Shown here in pieces: positions 17,336-25,786 of a stretch of DNA of 64,000 bases. Source of the DNA: Aliiroseovarius halocynthiae (GTDB taxonomy: Bacteria > Pseudomonadota > Alphaproteobacteria > Rhodobacterales > Rhodobacteraceae); the NCBI RefSeq assembly GCF_007004645.1, contig NZ_ML660021.1:124001-188000 (forward strand). The letters run 5' to 3'. The notes under the pieces were generated by a model. It was not told the DNA's origin. It saw only the letters and a list, made by a program, of their open reading frames with translations, and did not search any database. Each line of letters begins with the position of its first letter. Position 1 is the first letter of the stretch. Made by a program: the position numbers and the translations under genes.

Positions 17336-17898
17336 TGCAGGCAGACACTCTATCTGGCGGTTTCGCCGACCCGGCAATCCAGTCAGCCCACGCCTTTCGC
17401 AGCGTGATGGAGGCGATGGCCCGCCCCGGCACGCTGCAGGATATCGCCGGGGCCACGCCGCCCGCGCCACTGTCGAACGCGGCGGGGGCGGTGTTGTTGA
17501 CACTTTGCGACACGGAAACGCCAATCTATTTGGCCGGGGATGTGGATTGCGACGCGGTGCGGGCGTGGATCGCTTTTCATACTGGCGCGCCGATCACCGG
17601 TCCCGCGACCTGCATGTTTGCGCTGGGAACCTGGCAGGCGTTGATGCCCCTGTCCGTCTATCCGATCGGGACGGCGCAATATCCCGACCGCTCTGCTACG
17701 CTGGTTGTCGAGACGCCCGACCTGACCCAGACGGGCGCGACCCTGACTGGCCCGGGCATCAAGACCAGCGCGTCCTTGTCCTTGCCTGATGATGCGGCTT
17801 TCCAAGCCAATCATGTGCATTTCCCGCTGGGACTTGATTTCATCTTCACCAGTGGTGACCGCCTTGCCGCGCTGCCACGAACGACCGAGGTGCAATAA
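17335..17898 (+). CDS. phnH: C-P lyase core subunit PhnH
   Basis: A 187-residue subunit of the C-P lyase core complex, where it sits with PhnG, PhnI and PhnJ. Typical segments are GFADPAIQSAHAFRSVMEAM at the N-terminus and a C-terminal PLGLDFIF. PhnH has no catalytic motif of its own; it resembles a PLP-transferase fold without the active site. It is coupled to phnG and phnI by one-base stop/start overlaps. Confidence 0.93.
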   Translation: MQADTLSGGFADPAIQSAHAFRSVMEAMARPGTLQDIAGATPPAPLSNAAGAVLLTLCDTETPIYLAGDVDCDAVRAWIAFHTGAPITGPATCMFALGTWQALMPLSVYPIGTAQYPDRSATLVVETPDLTQTGATLTGPGIKTSASLSLPDDAAFQANHVHFPLGLDFIFTSGDRLAALPRTTEVQ

Positions 17899-18986
17899 TG
17901 TATGTTGCTGTAAAAGGAGGCGAGCGCGCGATTGAAAGCGCCCATGCCTGGCTGGCCGAGGAACGCCGGGGCGACACCTCGGTTGCGGAACTGAGCATCG
18001 CACAAATTCGCGAACAGCTTAGCCTTGCCGTCAATCGCGTCATGGCCGAAGGCTCGCTGTATGATCCTGACCTTGCGGCGCTGGCGATCAAGCAGGCGCG
18101 CGGCGATCTGATCGAGGCAATCTTCCTGATCCGCGCGTACCGCACGACGTTGCCCCGGTTTGGGGCGTCTAACCCCGTCGATACGGGCGCGATGGCCTGT
18201 GATCGTCGTATCTCGGCCACGTTCAAGGATCTGCCGGGCGGGCAGGTTCTGGGTCCGACCTTCGACTATACTCACCGCCTGCTGGACTTCACGTTGGCGG
18301 CCAATGGCGAGGTGCCCGAGGCCCCGACCCGCAGCGCAGCCCCTGCTGACGTTCCCCATGTGACCGAGTTTCTGAACCAAGAGGGCCTGATCGAAGAGGC
18401 GCCGCTGGACGACACCACCCCGCCCGATCTGACGCGCGAGCCGTTAGAGATGCCCGCCGAACGCGCCCTGCGCTTGCAGGCCCTGACCCGTGCGGATGAG
18501 GGCTTTACGCTGGGAATGGCTTATTCCACGCAACGCGGCTATGGCCGGAACCATGCCTTCGTGGGCGAGCTGCGGATCGGCGCGGTGCCCGTCGAGATGG
18601 AGATCCCCGAGCTGGGCTTTGCTGTCGAGATTGGCGAGGTGACGCTGACCGAATGCGAGACGGTGAACCAGTTCAAAGGTTCAAAAACCGAGCCACCGCA
18701 ATTCACACGAGGTTACGGGCTGGTCTTTGGGCAGACCGAGCGCAAGGCAATCTCGATGGCGCTTGTGGACCGCGCATTGCGTTGGGAAGAGCTGGGCGAG
18801 GACAATGAAGGCGCGCCTGCACAGGACGCGGAATTCGTCCTGTATCACGCGGATAATATTCAGGCGACGGGCTTTCTGGAGCACATCAAACTGCCCCACT
18901 ATGTCGATTTCCAGTCCGAGCTTGAGCTGGTGCGCAAGCTGCGCCGCGAGGCCGGGGCAGACCAGATGCAGGAGGCCGCGGAATGA
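17898..18986 (+). CDS. phnI: C-P lyase core subunit PhnI (nucleosidase component)
   Basis: A 362-residue PhnI. With PhnG, PhnH and PhnL it replaces the adenine of ATP by the phosphonate to give the ribose 1-phosphonate 5-triphosphate. The N-terminal MYVAVKGGERAIESAHAWL and the central TRGYGLVFGQTERKAISMALVDRAL are typical. The spacing to phnH (one-base overlap) and to the HAD gene (four-base overlap) shows one tightly coupled operon. Full length. Confidence 0.95.
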   Translation: MYVAVKGGERAIESAHAWLAEERRGDTSVAELSIAQIREQLSLAVNRVMAEGSLYDPDLAALAIKQARGDLIEAIFLIRAYRTTLPRFGASNPVDTGAMACDRRISATFKDLPGGQVLGPTFDYTHRLLDFTLAANGEVPEAPTRSAAPADVPHVTEFLNQEGLIEEAPLDDTTPPDLTREPLEMPAERALRLQALTRADEGFTLGMAYSTQRGYGRNHAFVGELRIGAVPVEMEIPELGFAVEIGEVTLTECETVNQFKGSKTEPPQFTRGYGLVFGQTERKAISMALVDRALRWEELGEDNEGAPAQDAEFVLYHADNIQATGFLEHIKLPHYVDFQSELELVRKLRREAGADQMQEAAE

Positions 18987-19576
18987 AGCATGTTGTCTTC
19001 GATATCGGTGCGGTTTTGATTGACTGGAATCCGGCTTTGGCGTGGAGCGACGAGCTGGGCGAGGCTGAAGCCCGCGCATTCCTTGACCGGGCCCATTTCG
19101 ACAAGCTGAACTATGCCTGCGATGCAGGCGCGACCTTTGCTGAAGCCGCTGGGCTTCTGCCGGATGCCGATGATGCGGCGCGGCTGGCGCAATATGTGGA
19201 ACGTTACGGGCGCACGGTTCCGGCGAAAATCGCGGGCACGTGGGATATCCTTTATGCGTTGAAAGACGCAGGTGTAAGGGTCTTCGCCATCACCAATTGG
19301 TCCGCCGAGACATGGCCCGAGGGCTGCAAAGTGCATCCCGAACTGGCCGAGGTCTTCGAAACCACGATCGTCTCGGGTCAGGTCGGCATGGTGAAGCCCA
19401 GCGTCGCGATCTATCAGCACTTCTGCGCCAAGGCCGGGGTGAAGCCCGCGGACTGCATTTTCACAGATGACGGATTGCATAACTGTCTGGGCGCGAAGGC
19501 CGCCGGCATGGATGCGATCCATTTCACAGGCCCTGATGCGCTTGCGGCAGGCCTGAAAACACGGGGGATTCTATGA
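18983..19576 (+). CDS. HAD-family phosphatase between phnI and phnJ
   Basis: A 197-residue HAD-like hydrolase of the YihX/haloacid dehalogenase type. Motif I is FDIGAVLIDWNP with the nucleophilic Asp at residue 6; motif II is AITNWS near 110; the conserved Lys is in VKPSVAIY near 137, and motif IV is FTDDG near 159. It overlaps phnI and phnJ by four bases each, so it is certainly made with the lyase. It may remove phosphate from a ribose-phosphate intermediate or a damaged by-product; E. coli phn has no counterpart at this place. Substrate unknown. Confidence 0.85.
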   Translation: MKHVVFDIGAVLIDWNPALAWSDELGEAEARAFLDRAHFDKLNYACDAGATFAEAAGLLPDADDAARLAQYVERYGRTVPAKIAGTWDILYALKDAGVRVFAITNWSAETWPEGCKVHPELAEVFETTIVSGQVGMVKPSVAIYQHFCAKAGVKPADCIFTDDGLHNCLGAKAAGMDAIHFTGPDALAAGLKTRGIL

Positions 19577-20430
19577 CGGAAAGCGCTTACAACTTCGCCT
19601 ATCTGGACGAACAAACGAAACGTATGATCCGGCGCGCCATTCTGAAAGGTCTGGCTATTCCCGGCTATCAGGTGCCTTTCGCCAGCCGCGAGATGCCGAT
19701 GCCCTATGGTTGGGGCACAGGGGGCGTGCAGGTCTCGGCCGCGGTGTTGACGCCCGAGGACCGTTTCAAGGTGATCGACCAAGGCGCCGACGACACGACC
19801 AATGCCGTGTCGATCCGCACCTTCTTTGAACGCACGGCGCAGGTGGCCACGACCACCAAGACCGCGCAGGCTAGCGTTATCCAGACCCGTCACCGGATCC
19901 CGGAAGAGAAGCTGAGCGAAGGTCAGATTCTTGTCTATCAGGTGCCGATCCCGGAACCCTTGCGCTTTCTTGAACCGCGTGAAAGCGAGACCCGTAAGAT
20001 GCATGCGCTTGAGGAATATGGGCTGATGCATGTGAAGCTTTACGAAGACATCAGCCGCCACGGCCATATCGCCACCTCTTATGCCTACCCGGTGAAGGTC
20101 GAGGGGCGTTATGTGATGGACCCGTCTCCGATCCCGAAATTCGACAACCCCAAGCTTGGCGACATGGCCGCGATCCAGTTGTTTGGCGCGGGGCGCGAAC
20201 AACGCATCTATGCGCTGCCGCCCTATACGGATGTCGTCAGTCTGGATTTCGAGGATCACCCGTTTGAAGCCTCGAAAGCGGATCACCCTTGCGCGCTTTG
20301 CGGGGCCGAGCACAGCTATCTTGACGAGGTGATTACCGACGATGCGGGCGGGCGTATGTTCGTCTGCTCGGACACTGATTTTTGCGAGGCCCGGCAGGCC
20401 GCCGGTCACACAGGAAAGGACGCGGCATGA
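19573..20430 (+). CDS. phnJ: C-P lyase catalytic subunit PhnJ (radical SAM)
   Basis: A 285-residue radical SAM enzyme that breaks the carbon-phosphorus bond, releasing the alkane and leaving 5-phosphoribosyl 1,2-cyclic phosphate. The Cys cluster that holds the 4Fe-4S centre and the thiyl-radical residue is intact near residues 240-271: CALCGA followed by CSDTDFC. The Gly-rich segment GWGTGGVQ near 47-54 is also present. With methylphosphonate as substrate the product would be methane. Full length and in the expected order before phnK. Confidence 0.96.
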   Translation: MTESAYNFAYLDEQTKRMIRRAILKGLAIPGYQVPFASREMPMPYGWGTGGVQVSAAVLTPEDRFKVIDQGADDTTNAVSIRTFFERTAQVATTTKTAQASVIQTRHRIPEEKLSEGQILVYQVPIPEPLRFLEPRESETRKMHALEEYGLMHVKLYEDISRHGHIATSYAYPVKVEGRYVMDPSPIPKFDNPKLGDMAAIQLFGAGREQRIYALPPYTDVVSLDFEDHPFEASKADHPCALCGAEHSYLDEVITDDAGGRMFVCSDTDFCEARQAAGHTGKDAA

Positions 20431-21197
20431 CACCTTTGTTGTCCGTTCAGGGAATTACCAAACTTTACGGCAGTCACATTGGCTGCGCTGATGTCTCGTT
20501 CGAACTGTATCCCGGCGAGGTGATGGGCATTGTCGGCGAAAGTGGCTCGGGCAAGTCGACGCTTCTGAATTGCATGGCGGGGCATTTGAAGCCTGACGCG
20601 GGCGCGGTGGTATTTGACACCCGTGCCGATGGCCCGCGTGATACGGTAACCATGTCCGAGCCCGAACGCCGGATGCTGAGCCGCACCGATTGGGCATTCG
20701 TCCACCAGCACGCCCGTGATGGGCTGCGCATGGGCGTTAGTGCTGGCGGCAATGTTGGTGAGCGCCTGATGGCTGTGGGTGATCGCCACTATGGCAATAT
20801 CCGCGATAAGGCCACCGACTGGCTGGAACGGGTCGAGATCGACGCATCCCGAGTGGATGATCGCCCGACGACCTTCTCGGGTGGCATGCAGCAGCGTTTG
20901 CAGATCGCACGCAATTTGGTCACCGGGCCGCGTCTGGTTTTCATGGATGAACCGACCGGAGGGCTGGATGTCTCGGTCCAGGCGCGTCTTCTGGACCTGC
21001 TGCGCGGTCTTGTTCGCGACATGGGATTGTCTGCGATCATCGTGACCCATGACCTTGCCGTGGTGCGCCTTTTGGCGGACCGGTTGATGGTCATGAAGTC
21101 GGGCCGCGTGGTCGAGGCGGGTCTCACCGACCAGGTGCTGGATGATCCGCAGCACGCCTATAGCCAACTTCTTGTTAGCTCTGTTTTGCAGGTATGA
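20427..21197 (+). CDS. phnK: C-P lyase accessory ABC protein PhnK
   Basis: A 256-residue ABC-type ATPase that acts on the C-P lyase core and not in transport. Walker A is GESGSGKST near 38-46, the signature is FSGGMQQRLQIARN near 150, and Walker B is LVFMDEPTGGLD near 170. The start at ATG 20427 overlaps the phnJ stop; a longer frame from 20382 lies inside phnJ and is not needed. PhnK binds PhnJ in the E. coli complex and is needed for turnover. Confidence 0.94.
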   Translation: MTPLLSVQGITKLYGSHIGCADVSFELYPGEVMGIVGESGSGKSTLLNCMAGHLKPDAGAVVFDTRADGPRDTVTMSEPERRMLSRTDWAFVHQHARDGLRMGVSAGGNVGERLMAVGDRHYGNIRDKATDWLERVEIDASRVDDRPTTFSGGMQQRLQIARNLVTGPRLVFMDEPTGGLDVSVQARLLDLLRGLVRDMGLSAIIVTHDLAVVRLLADRLMVMKSGRVVEAGLTDQVLDDPQHAYSQLLVSSVLQV

Positions 21198-21200
21198 GCC

Positions 21201-21884
21201 ATGATTGAACTTAAAGACGTCTCAAAAACCTTTACGCTGCACAATCAAGGCAGCGCGGTGATCGAAGTGATCAACGATGTCAGTTTTGCCGTTGCCTCAG
21301 GTGAATGCATTGCACTGACCGGGAATTCGGGTGCCGGGAAATCCACTCTGATGCGGATGATCTATGGCAACTATCTGACCCAGTCCGGCGAAATTCGGAT
21401 TGGTGATGTGGATCTGGTGCAGGCCCAGCCGCGCGAGGTGATCGCCCTGCGACGCGACGTTCTGGGCTATGTCAGCCAGTTTTTGCGTGTGGTGCCGCGT
21501 GTGCCGACTCTTGACGTGGTGGCCGAGCCATTGCGCGCCGTTGGGGTCTCAGCCGAAGACGCGCAGGTCCGCGCCAAGGAACTGTTGTCTCAGCTTAATA
21601 TCCCCGAACGGTTGTGGTCTTTGTCGCCCACGACCTTCTCGGGCGGGGAGCAACAGCGTGTGAACATTGCGCGCGGCTTTGCCCATACCTATCCCGCGAT
21701 GCTTTTGGATGAGCCCACTGCCAGTCTGGATGCCGCCAACCGCGAGGTTGTATTGTCCTTGATCGAAGATGCGAAAGCGCGCGGGGCTGCCATCATCGGT
21801 ATCTTCCATGACGAAGCCGCCCGCGATCGCGTCTGCGACCGCGAGATCGATGTCAGCCGTTTCACGCGGGGCCTAGCCGCATGA
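21201..21884 (+). CDS. phnL: C-P lyase accessory ABC protein PhnL
   Basis: A 227-residue ABC-type ATPase that is needed with PhnGHI for formation of the ribose phosphonate. Walker A is GNSGAGKST near 41-49, the signature is FSGGEQQRVNIARG near 148, and Walker B is AMLLDEPTASLD near 168. It follows phnK by three bases and overlaps phnN by four, so it is part of the same operon. Full length. Confidence 0.94.
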   Translation: MIELKDVSKTFTLHNQGSAVIEVINDVSFAVASGECIALTGNSGAGKSTLMRMIYGNYLTQSGEIRIGDVDLVQAQPREVIALRRDVLGYVSQFLRVVPRVPTLDVVAEPLRAVGVSAEDAQVRAKELLSQLNIPERLWSLSPTTFSGGEQQRVNIARGFAHTYPAMLLDEPTASLDAANREVVLSLIEDAKARGAAIIGIFHDEAARDRVCDREIDVSRFTRGLAA

Positions 21885-22426
21885 GTCAGGGCCGCCTTAT
21901 CGCAGTTGTTGGCCCGTCCGGCGTTGGGAAGGACAGCGTGATGGCTGGGCTGCACGCCGCCATGCCCGCCATGCATCTGGTGCGGCGCGTAATAACCCGC
22001 GCGCCGGAACTGGGGGGCGAGGATTATGATGCCGTGTCCGTCCCCACATTCGATGCGATGGTCGGGCGCGACGCATTTGCGGTGCATTGGGGCGCGCATG
22101 GGTTGTTCTATGGGATCCCCCACGCGATCACTGATCAGCTTGCGGCAGGTACGGATTGCCTTGCCAATTTCTCGCGCAAGGCATTGGGCGAGGCTGCGCA
22201 GATCTTTCCGCGCTTCCTGGTGCTGAACATCACCGCAAAGCCCGAAACCTTGGCGATACGTCTGGCAGCACGCGGACGCGAGACACAAGACGAGATCGCC
22301 AAGAGGTTAGCACAGGCGGATAAGCCTTTACCATCGGGGCTAGACGTCATCCATTTGTCCAATGATGGCGCGCTGCACGACACGATCGCGCGCGGCGTGG
22401 CGTTGCTTCAGCCGGAAAGCGTGTAA
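21881..22426 (+). CDS. phnN: Ribose 1,5-bisphosphate phosphokinase PhnN
   Basis: A 181-residue guanylate-kinase-like enzyme that makes PRPP from ribose 1,5-bisphosphate and ATP, returning the sugar of the C-P lyase pathway to metabolism. The P-loop is GPSGVGKDS at residues 11-19; RRVITR near 38 and a C-terminal ISLS-type segment fit the family. It needs ribose 1,5-bisphosphate, which in E. coli comes from PhnP; no phnP is in this window. Its 3' end overlaps the convergent DUF1045 gene by 19 bases. Confidence 0.92.
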   Translation: MSQGRLIAVVGPSGVGKDSVMAGLHAAMPAMHLVRRVITRAPELGGEDYDAVSVPTFDAMVGRDAFAVHWGAHGLFYGIPHAITDQLAAGTDCLANFSRKALGEAAQIFPRFLVLNITAKPETLAIRLAARGRETQDEIAKRLAQADKPLPSGLDVIHLSNDGALHDTIARGVALLQPESV

Positions 22427-23079
22427 CGATGCAGAAGCTCGAACCGCCCATCTTCCCGCTCACCGCACAGGGCAATCTGGTCGATGGCGAAGGGTGTGGG
22501 CAATGCGGGCAGATGCTGGCGCACCGCGTCGGACCAGTGGGCTATGCTGTCCTCGGGCAGTTTGCCAGTCAGGGTCAGGTGAAACTTGAACTCGTCCATT
22601 ACATAGGGATAGCCCCATTGCAGCAGATAGGCCTCTTGCGCCGATGTAAGGCCAGCCGCGCGGCGACGTGCCAGCTCGCCCGCTGGGGCAGGGGCGCGAA
22701 ACGGGTCCAGCGCGCGGACACAGCCTGCTGCAACATCCCGCAGCCCGGCCAGATCACCGCGTGGCGTCAACGCCAGAAAGCGGCCAATCGTCGTCAGTTC
22801 CAACCCATCACAATGGGCCGGGCGCAGCGTGGCCGACAGATTTGCGGTCGCCTGTATCAGCCCCTCGACCGAGGCACCTTCGGCCAGCCGAAACGGCGGT
22901 TTCAGGGTGCCGTGGAAACCATATTTCTGGGGTGTCATGGTTATGTCATGCAAACCGGGCACATCGGGCTGGGCCACGTCGCATCCCAAGATCACATCCC
23001 AACCCAACCAGGTCGCGCCGAACGTCGCCAGCGGCCCATCGGGCGGAACGAAATAAATAGCAAAGCGAGAGTATGACAT
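22408..23079 (-). CDS. DUF1045 phosphonate-operon protein, 2H phosphoesterase-like
   Basis: A protein of about 223 residues from ATG 23079, chosen for the AAGGGG six bases upstream and the typical opening SRFAIYFVPP. Two His-x-Thr motifs, FHGTLKPPF near 67 and FHLTLTG near 175, are the catalytic signature of 2H phosphoesterases, which open cyclic phosphates. In this setting it could hydrolyse 5-phosphoribosyl 1,2-cyclic phosphate, the job of the missing PhnP; that is inference. It is the only gene on the opposite strand inside the locus, and overlaps phnN tail-to-tail. Confidence 0.85.
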   Translation of the reverse strand: MSYSRFAIYFVPPDGPLATFGATWLGWDVILGCDVAQPDVPGLHDITMTPQKYGFHGTLKPPFRLAEGASVEGLIQATANLSATLRPAHCDGLELTTIGRFLALTPRGDLAGLRDVAAGCVRALDPFRAPAPAGELARRRAAGLTSAQEAYLLQWGYPYVMDEFKFHLTLTGKLPEDSIAHWSDAVRQHLPALPTPFAIDQIALCGEREDGRFELLHRYTLSG

Positions 23080-23128
23080 GAATTCCCCTTTCTCTGCGGC
23101 CTCTTTTACAGACGCATGTGACATTCAT

Positions 23129-24271
23129 ATGTCAGGTGACCTTTGCCTTGCCAATGCACAACTGGTGCTAACCGATCAGGTGGTCACCGGGGCCGTCACC
23201 ATCGAACAGGGTGTAATCACTGAAATTGCCGAAGGCGGTGACGTGCCAGTCGGTGCTGTGGATTGCGCTGGCGATTTTGTATTGCCCGGTCTGATCGAGT
23301 TGCACACCGACAATGTTGAACGCCATATGGAGCCCCGCCCCGAGGTCGATTGGCCCCATTTCCCGGCGCTTGTTGCCCATGATGCCGAGCTTGCATCCAC
23401 CGGTATCACAACGGTTTTCGATGCGATGCGTGTGGGTTCAATTCATAGCGGCAAAGGGCGCTATATCGATTATGCCCGCCAACTGGCCAATGAGCTTCTG
23501 GAAGCCCGCGCCAAAGGCTTGTTCAAGATCAGCCACTTCCTCCATCTACGCGCCGAGATCTGCTCGGAAACGCTGTTGGAAGAGCTGGCCAATTTCGGGC
23601 CCGAAGACAGAATCGGAATCGTCAGCCTGATGGACCACACGCCGGGCCAACGCCAGTTCCGCGACCTTGGTGCGCTGAAAGCCTATGTAGCGAAGAAACG
23701 TGGCATGAGCGATGCCGAGTTCATTGATCATGTCGAAAACCTAAAAGACCTGCAAAGCCGTTTTGGTGTCAAACACGAAGAGGGCGCCGTGGTCGAAGCA
23801 AAACGCCTTGGCGCAGTGCTGGCCAGCCATGATGACACAACCGCCGATCACGTGGTGAAATCTGCGGCGAACGGCGTGGGCTTTGCCGAATTCCCCACCA
23901 CGCTTGAAGCGGCCGAGGCCTGCCACGCCCATGGCATCGCAGTGATGATGGGCGGCCCGAACCTGATCCGGGGCGGTTCGCACTCCGGCAATGTTGCCGC
24001 GAAAGAGCTGGCCGAGGCAAACCTGCTGGACATCGTGTCGTCGGACTATGTGCCGTCCTCGCTTCTGATGTCGGCCTTCTATCTGGCGCGTCTCTGGGAC
24101 GACTTGCCCCGCGCCATCGCGACCGTCACGCGCAATCCCGCGCAGGCGACGGATCTGACTGATCGCGGCGTTCTGCAAGCCGGGTATCGCGGCGATGTCC
24201 TGCGCGTGCGACTATGCGGAGACACGCCGTTGCTGCGTGGTGTCTGGAGTCAGGGCAATAAGGTCGGCTAA
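23129..24271 (+). CDS. phnM: Alpha-D-ribose 1-methylphosphonate 5-triphosphate diphosphatase PhnM
   Basis: A 380-residue amidohydrolase-superfamily enzyme that removes pyrophosphate from the ribose phosphonate triphosphate before PhnJ acts. Metal-ligand motifs are visible: LIELHTDNVERHMEPRP near 55-71 and ASHDDTTADHV near 230. I prefer ATG 23129 (MSGDLCLANAQLVL), the usual family opening. ATG 23078 has a weak GAGAG ahead and would add 17 unusual residues while overlapping the divergent DUF1045 start. A perfect dyad TGACAT-TCAT-ATGTCA lies over ATG 23129. Unlike E. coli, phnM here is outside the GHIJKL run. Confidence 0.93.
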   Translation: MSGDLCLANAQLVLTDQVVTGAVTIEQGVITEIAEGGDVPVGAVDCAGDFVLPGLIELHTDNVERHMEPRPEVDWPHFPALVAHDAELASTGITTVFDAMRVGSIHSGKGRYIDYARQLANELLEARAKGLFKISHFLHLRAEICSETLLEELANFGPEDRIGIVSLMDHTPGQRQFRDLGALKAYVAKKRGMSDAEFIDHVENLKDLQSRFGVKHEEGAVVEAKRLGAVLASHDDTTADHVVKSAANGVGFAEFPTTLEAAEACHAHGIAVMMGGPNLIRGGSHSGNVAAKELAEANLLDIVSSDYVPSSLLMSAFYLARLWDDLPRAIATVTRNPAQATDLTDRGVLQAGYRGDVLRVRLCGDTPLLRGVWSQGNKVG

Positions 24272-24280
24272 CGACTGTTA

Positions 24281-24306
24281 GCGGTGGGGGTGGATGACCC
24301 CGCCGC
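24281..24306 (+). terminator. GC-rich stem-loop after phnM
   Basis: GCGGTGGGG pairs with CCCCGCCGC around an eight-base loop, ten bases after the phnM stop. No U-run follows, so it would be a weak or factor-assisted terminator. It marks the end of the phosphonate locus. Confidence 0.45.
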
Positions 24307-24442
24307 CGATAGGGTGAGTTTGCTTATCCGGCGTAGCGGGATCTTACGATTTCGATACGTTCTGGGCGCAAAATCAGGCCACCTGTGCGTTTTCATTGCC
24401 ATTGACGTGATGATAGGAACTGAACCTAAAAACACCGTATTT

Positions 24443-25786
24443 TCACGGCTGAAACTCTGATGTGTCCGGGAAGCTCAGAGTGACTTTCAACCCCTTCTGA
24501 TCTGGACCTTCCGACAATGTCAGCACTGCGCCGTGAAGCTCGCTAATGGCGCGCACAAGCGACAGGCCCAGTCCGAAACCTTCACCCTGCCGGCTGTCGT
24601 GAAGTTGATATAAAGGCTCAAGCACCTTCTCTTGTTCGGCAACTGGAATACCCGGCCCCTGATCCGAGACCGATACTTCATTTCCAAGAATGGCGAGCGT
24701 TATGGTCTGGCCTTCGGGCCCGTATCGCAGTGCATTCTGGAGCAAGTTCGCAAACAGTTGCAAAAGCAAATCCCGGTCGCCGGATATCTGGGCAGGTTCG
24801 GATACTGACACAGATAGTTTATTCCCAGCGTCCTCAACGACCGGACCAAAGGTTTCCTCGACAGACTGGATCACTTTGGCGAGGTCCAGATCTGCAAACG
24901 CCTCTCGTCTCGTACCGCTTTCGATCCGAGAAATACGTAGCAAAGCATCAAAGGTCCCGACAATGCGGTCGATCTGTTCCAAAGCAGCTTCAATTGCATT
25001 GGGACTGACAACATCATTCTTTTCGGTCAGGGCGATATATTGAGTTTCGATCAACGCTCTCAATCGCGCAAGAGGAGTACGTAGATCGTGGGCAATATTT
25101 GAGGATTGCACGCGTATCTGTTCGATTGTTCGTTCCAGCCGTTGGGACGTAATGTCAATCCGATTTGCCAGCAGGCTGAGGTCATCTTGCTGATCAGGAA
25201 GATTGATGCGGGCGCCTAGATTTCCACGCGCAACTTCGGCCAATCCATCACTGATCGCATCAAGTCGTAATTGATTGCGTCGCCCGATAAGAAGTCCTGT
25301 CAAGAGCGCTGCGATGAGCGAGCCCAGCAGTGCAACCTGCAAGCCAGCCAGCAATACATCTAGCAGCTCGTCCTGTCGCTCGACATTCTCAGAAATTATG
25401 ATGCGACCATGGTCCGTTGTTTGTAGAAGGTGTCGATAGTCAGGCGCGAACGGGCTACCCGCATGGCGCTCGAAGAAGCCATCTGGCCGGGCCTTCACAT
25501 CGATGTCGAAAGGGAGACTTCCGTATCTTATCTGGCTATCGATCATAACTGCGATGGACTGGCCAATTCCCGGAGAGGGCAGAGTGCTATTGCTTTCCAG
25601 AGTCTCAATGGTTGCGGTCATCTGGGCGGCAAGCCTAGCATCCACCATGCGGTAGATTTCGCGCATCACCAGAAAATAGGTCGCCGCCCATGTGACCGTG
25701 GAAATTAACGCGAATACAGCCAGAAGGCCAAGCGCCTGACGGATAGCGGATTGCCGAAGGAAGCCCTTACGCTGACTCAAAAACAT
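24443..25786 (-). CDS. Sensor histidine kinase of a second two-component system
   Basis: An inner-membrane kinase of about 447 residues. I choose ATG 25786 (MFLSQRKGFLRQSAIRQ), which puts the first helix near residues 20-40; a start at 25873 would run deep into the regulator gene. A ~110-residue periplasmic sensor follows, then a second helix, a HAMP linker near 170-220, the H-box SNIAHDLRTPLARLR with the His near 235, N-box NLLQNALRYG near 355, DQGPGIP and GFGLGLSLV. It overlaps the response-regulator gene by about 20 bases on the same strand. The architecture is QseC/CopS-like; the signal is unknown. Confidence 0.9.
   Translation of the reverse strand: MFLSQRKGFLRQSAIRQALGLLAVFALISTVTWAATYFLVMREIYRMVDARLAAQMTATIETLESNSTLPSPGIGQSIAVMIDSQIRYGSLPFDIDVKARPDGFFERHAGSPFAPDYRHLLQTTDHGRIIISENVERQDELLDVLLAGLQVALLGSLIAALLTGLLIGRRNQLRLDAISDGLAEVARGNLGARINLPDQQDDLSLLANRIDITSQRLERTIEQIRVQSSNIAHDLRTPLARLRALIETQYIALTEKNDVVSPNAIEAALEQIDRIVGTFDALLRISRIESGTRREAFADLDLAKVIQSVEETFGPVVEDAGNKLSVSVSEPAQISGDRDLLLQLFANLLQNALRYGPEGQTITLAILGNEVSVSDQGPGIPVAEQEKVLEPLYQLHDSRQGEGFGLGLSLVRAISELHGAVLTLSEGPDQKGLKVTLSFPDTSEFQP

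Noticed and set aside
19414-20433. Minus-strand 339-codon frame
   Set aside because: Antisense to the HAD gene and phnJ, both with full catalytic motifs.
23078-23128. Longer phnM start at ATG 23078
   Set aside because: It adds 17 unusual residues and overlaps the divergent DUF1045 start; possible but less likely than 23129.
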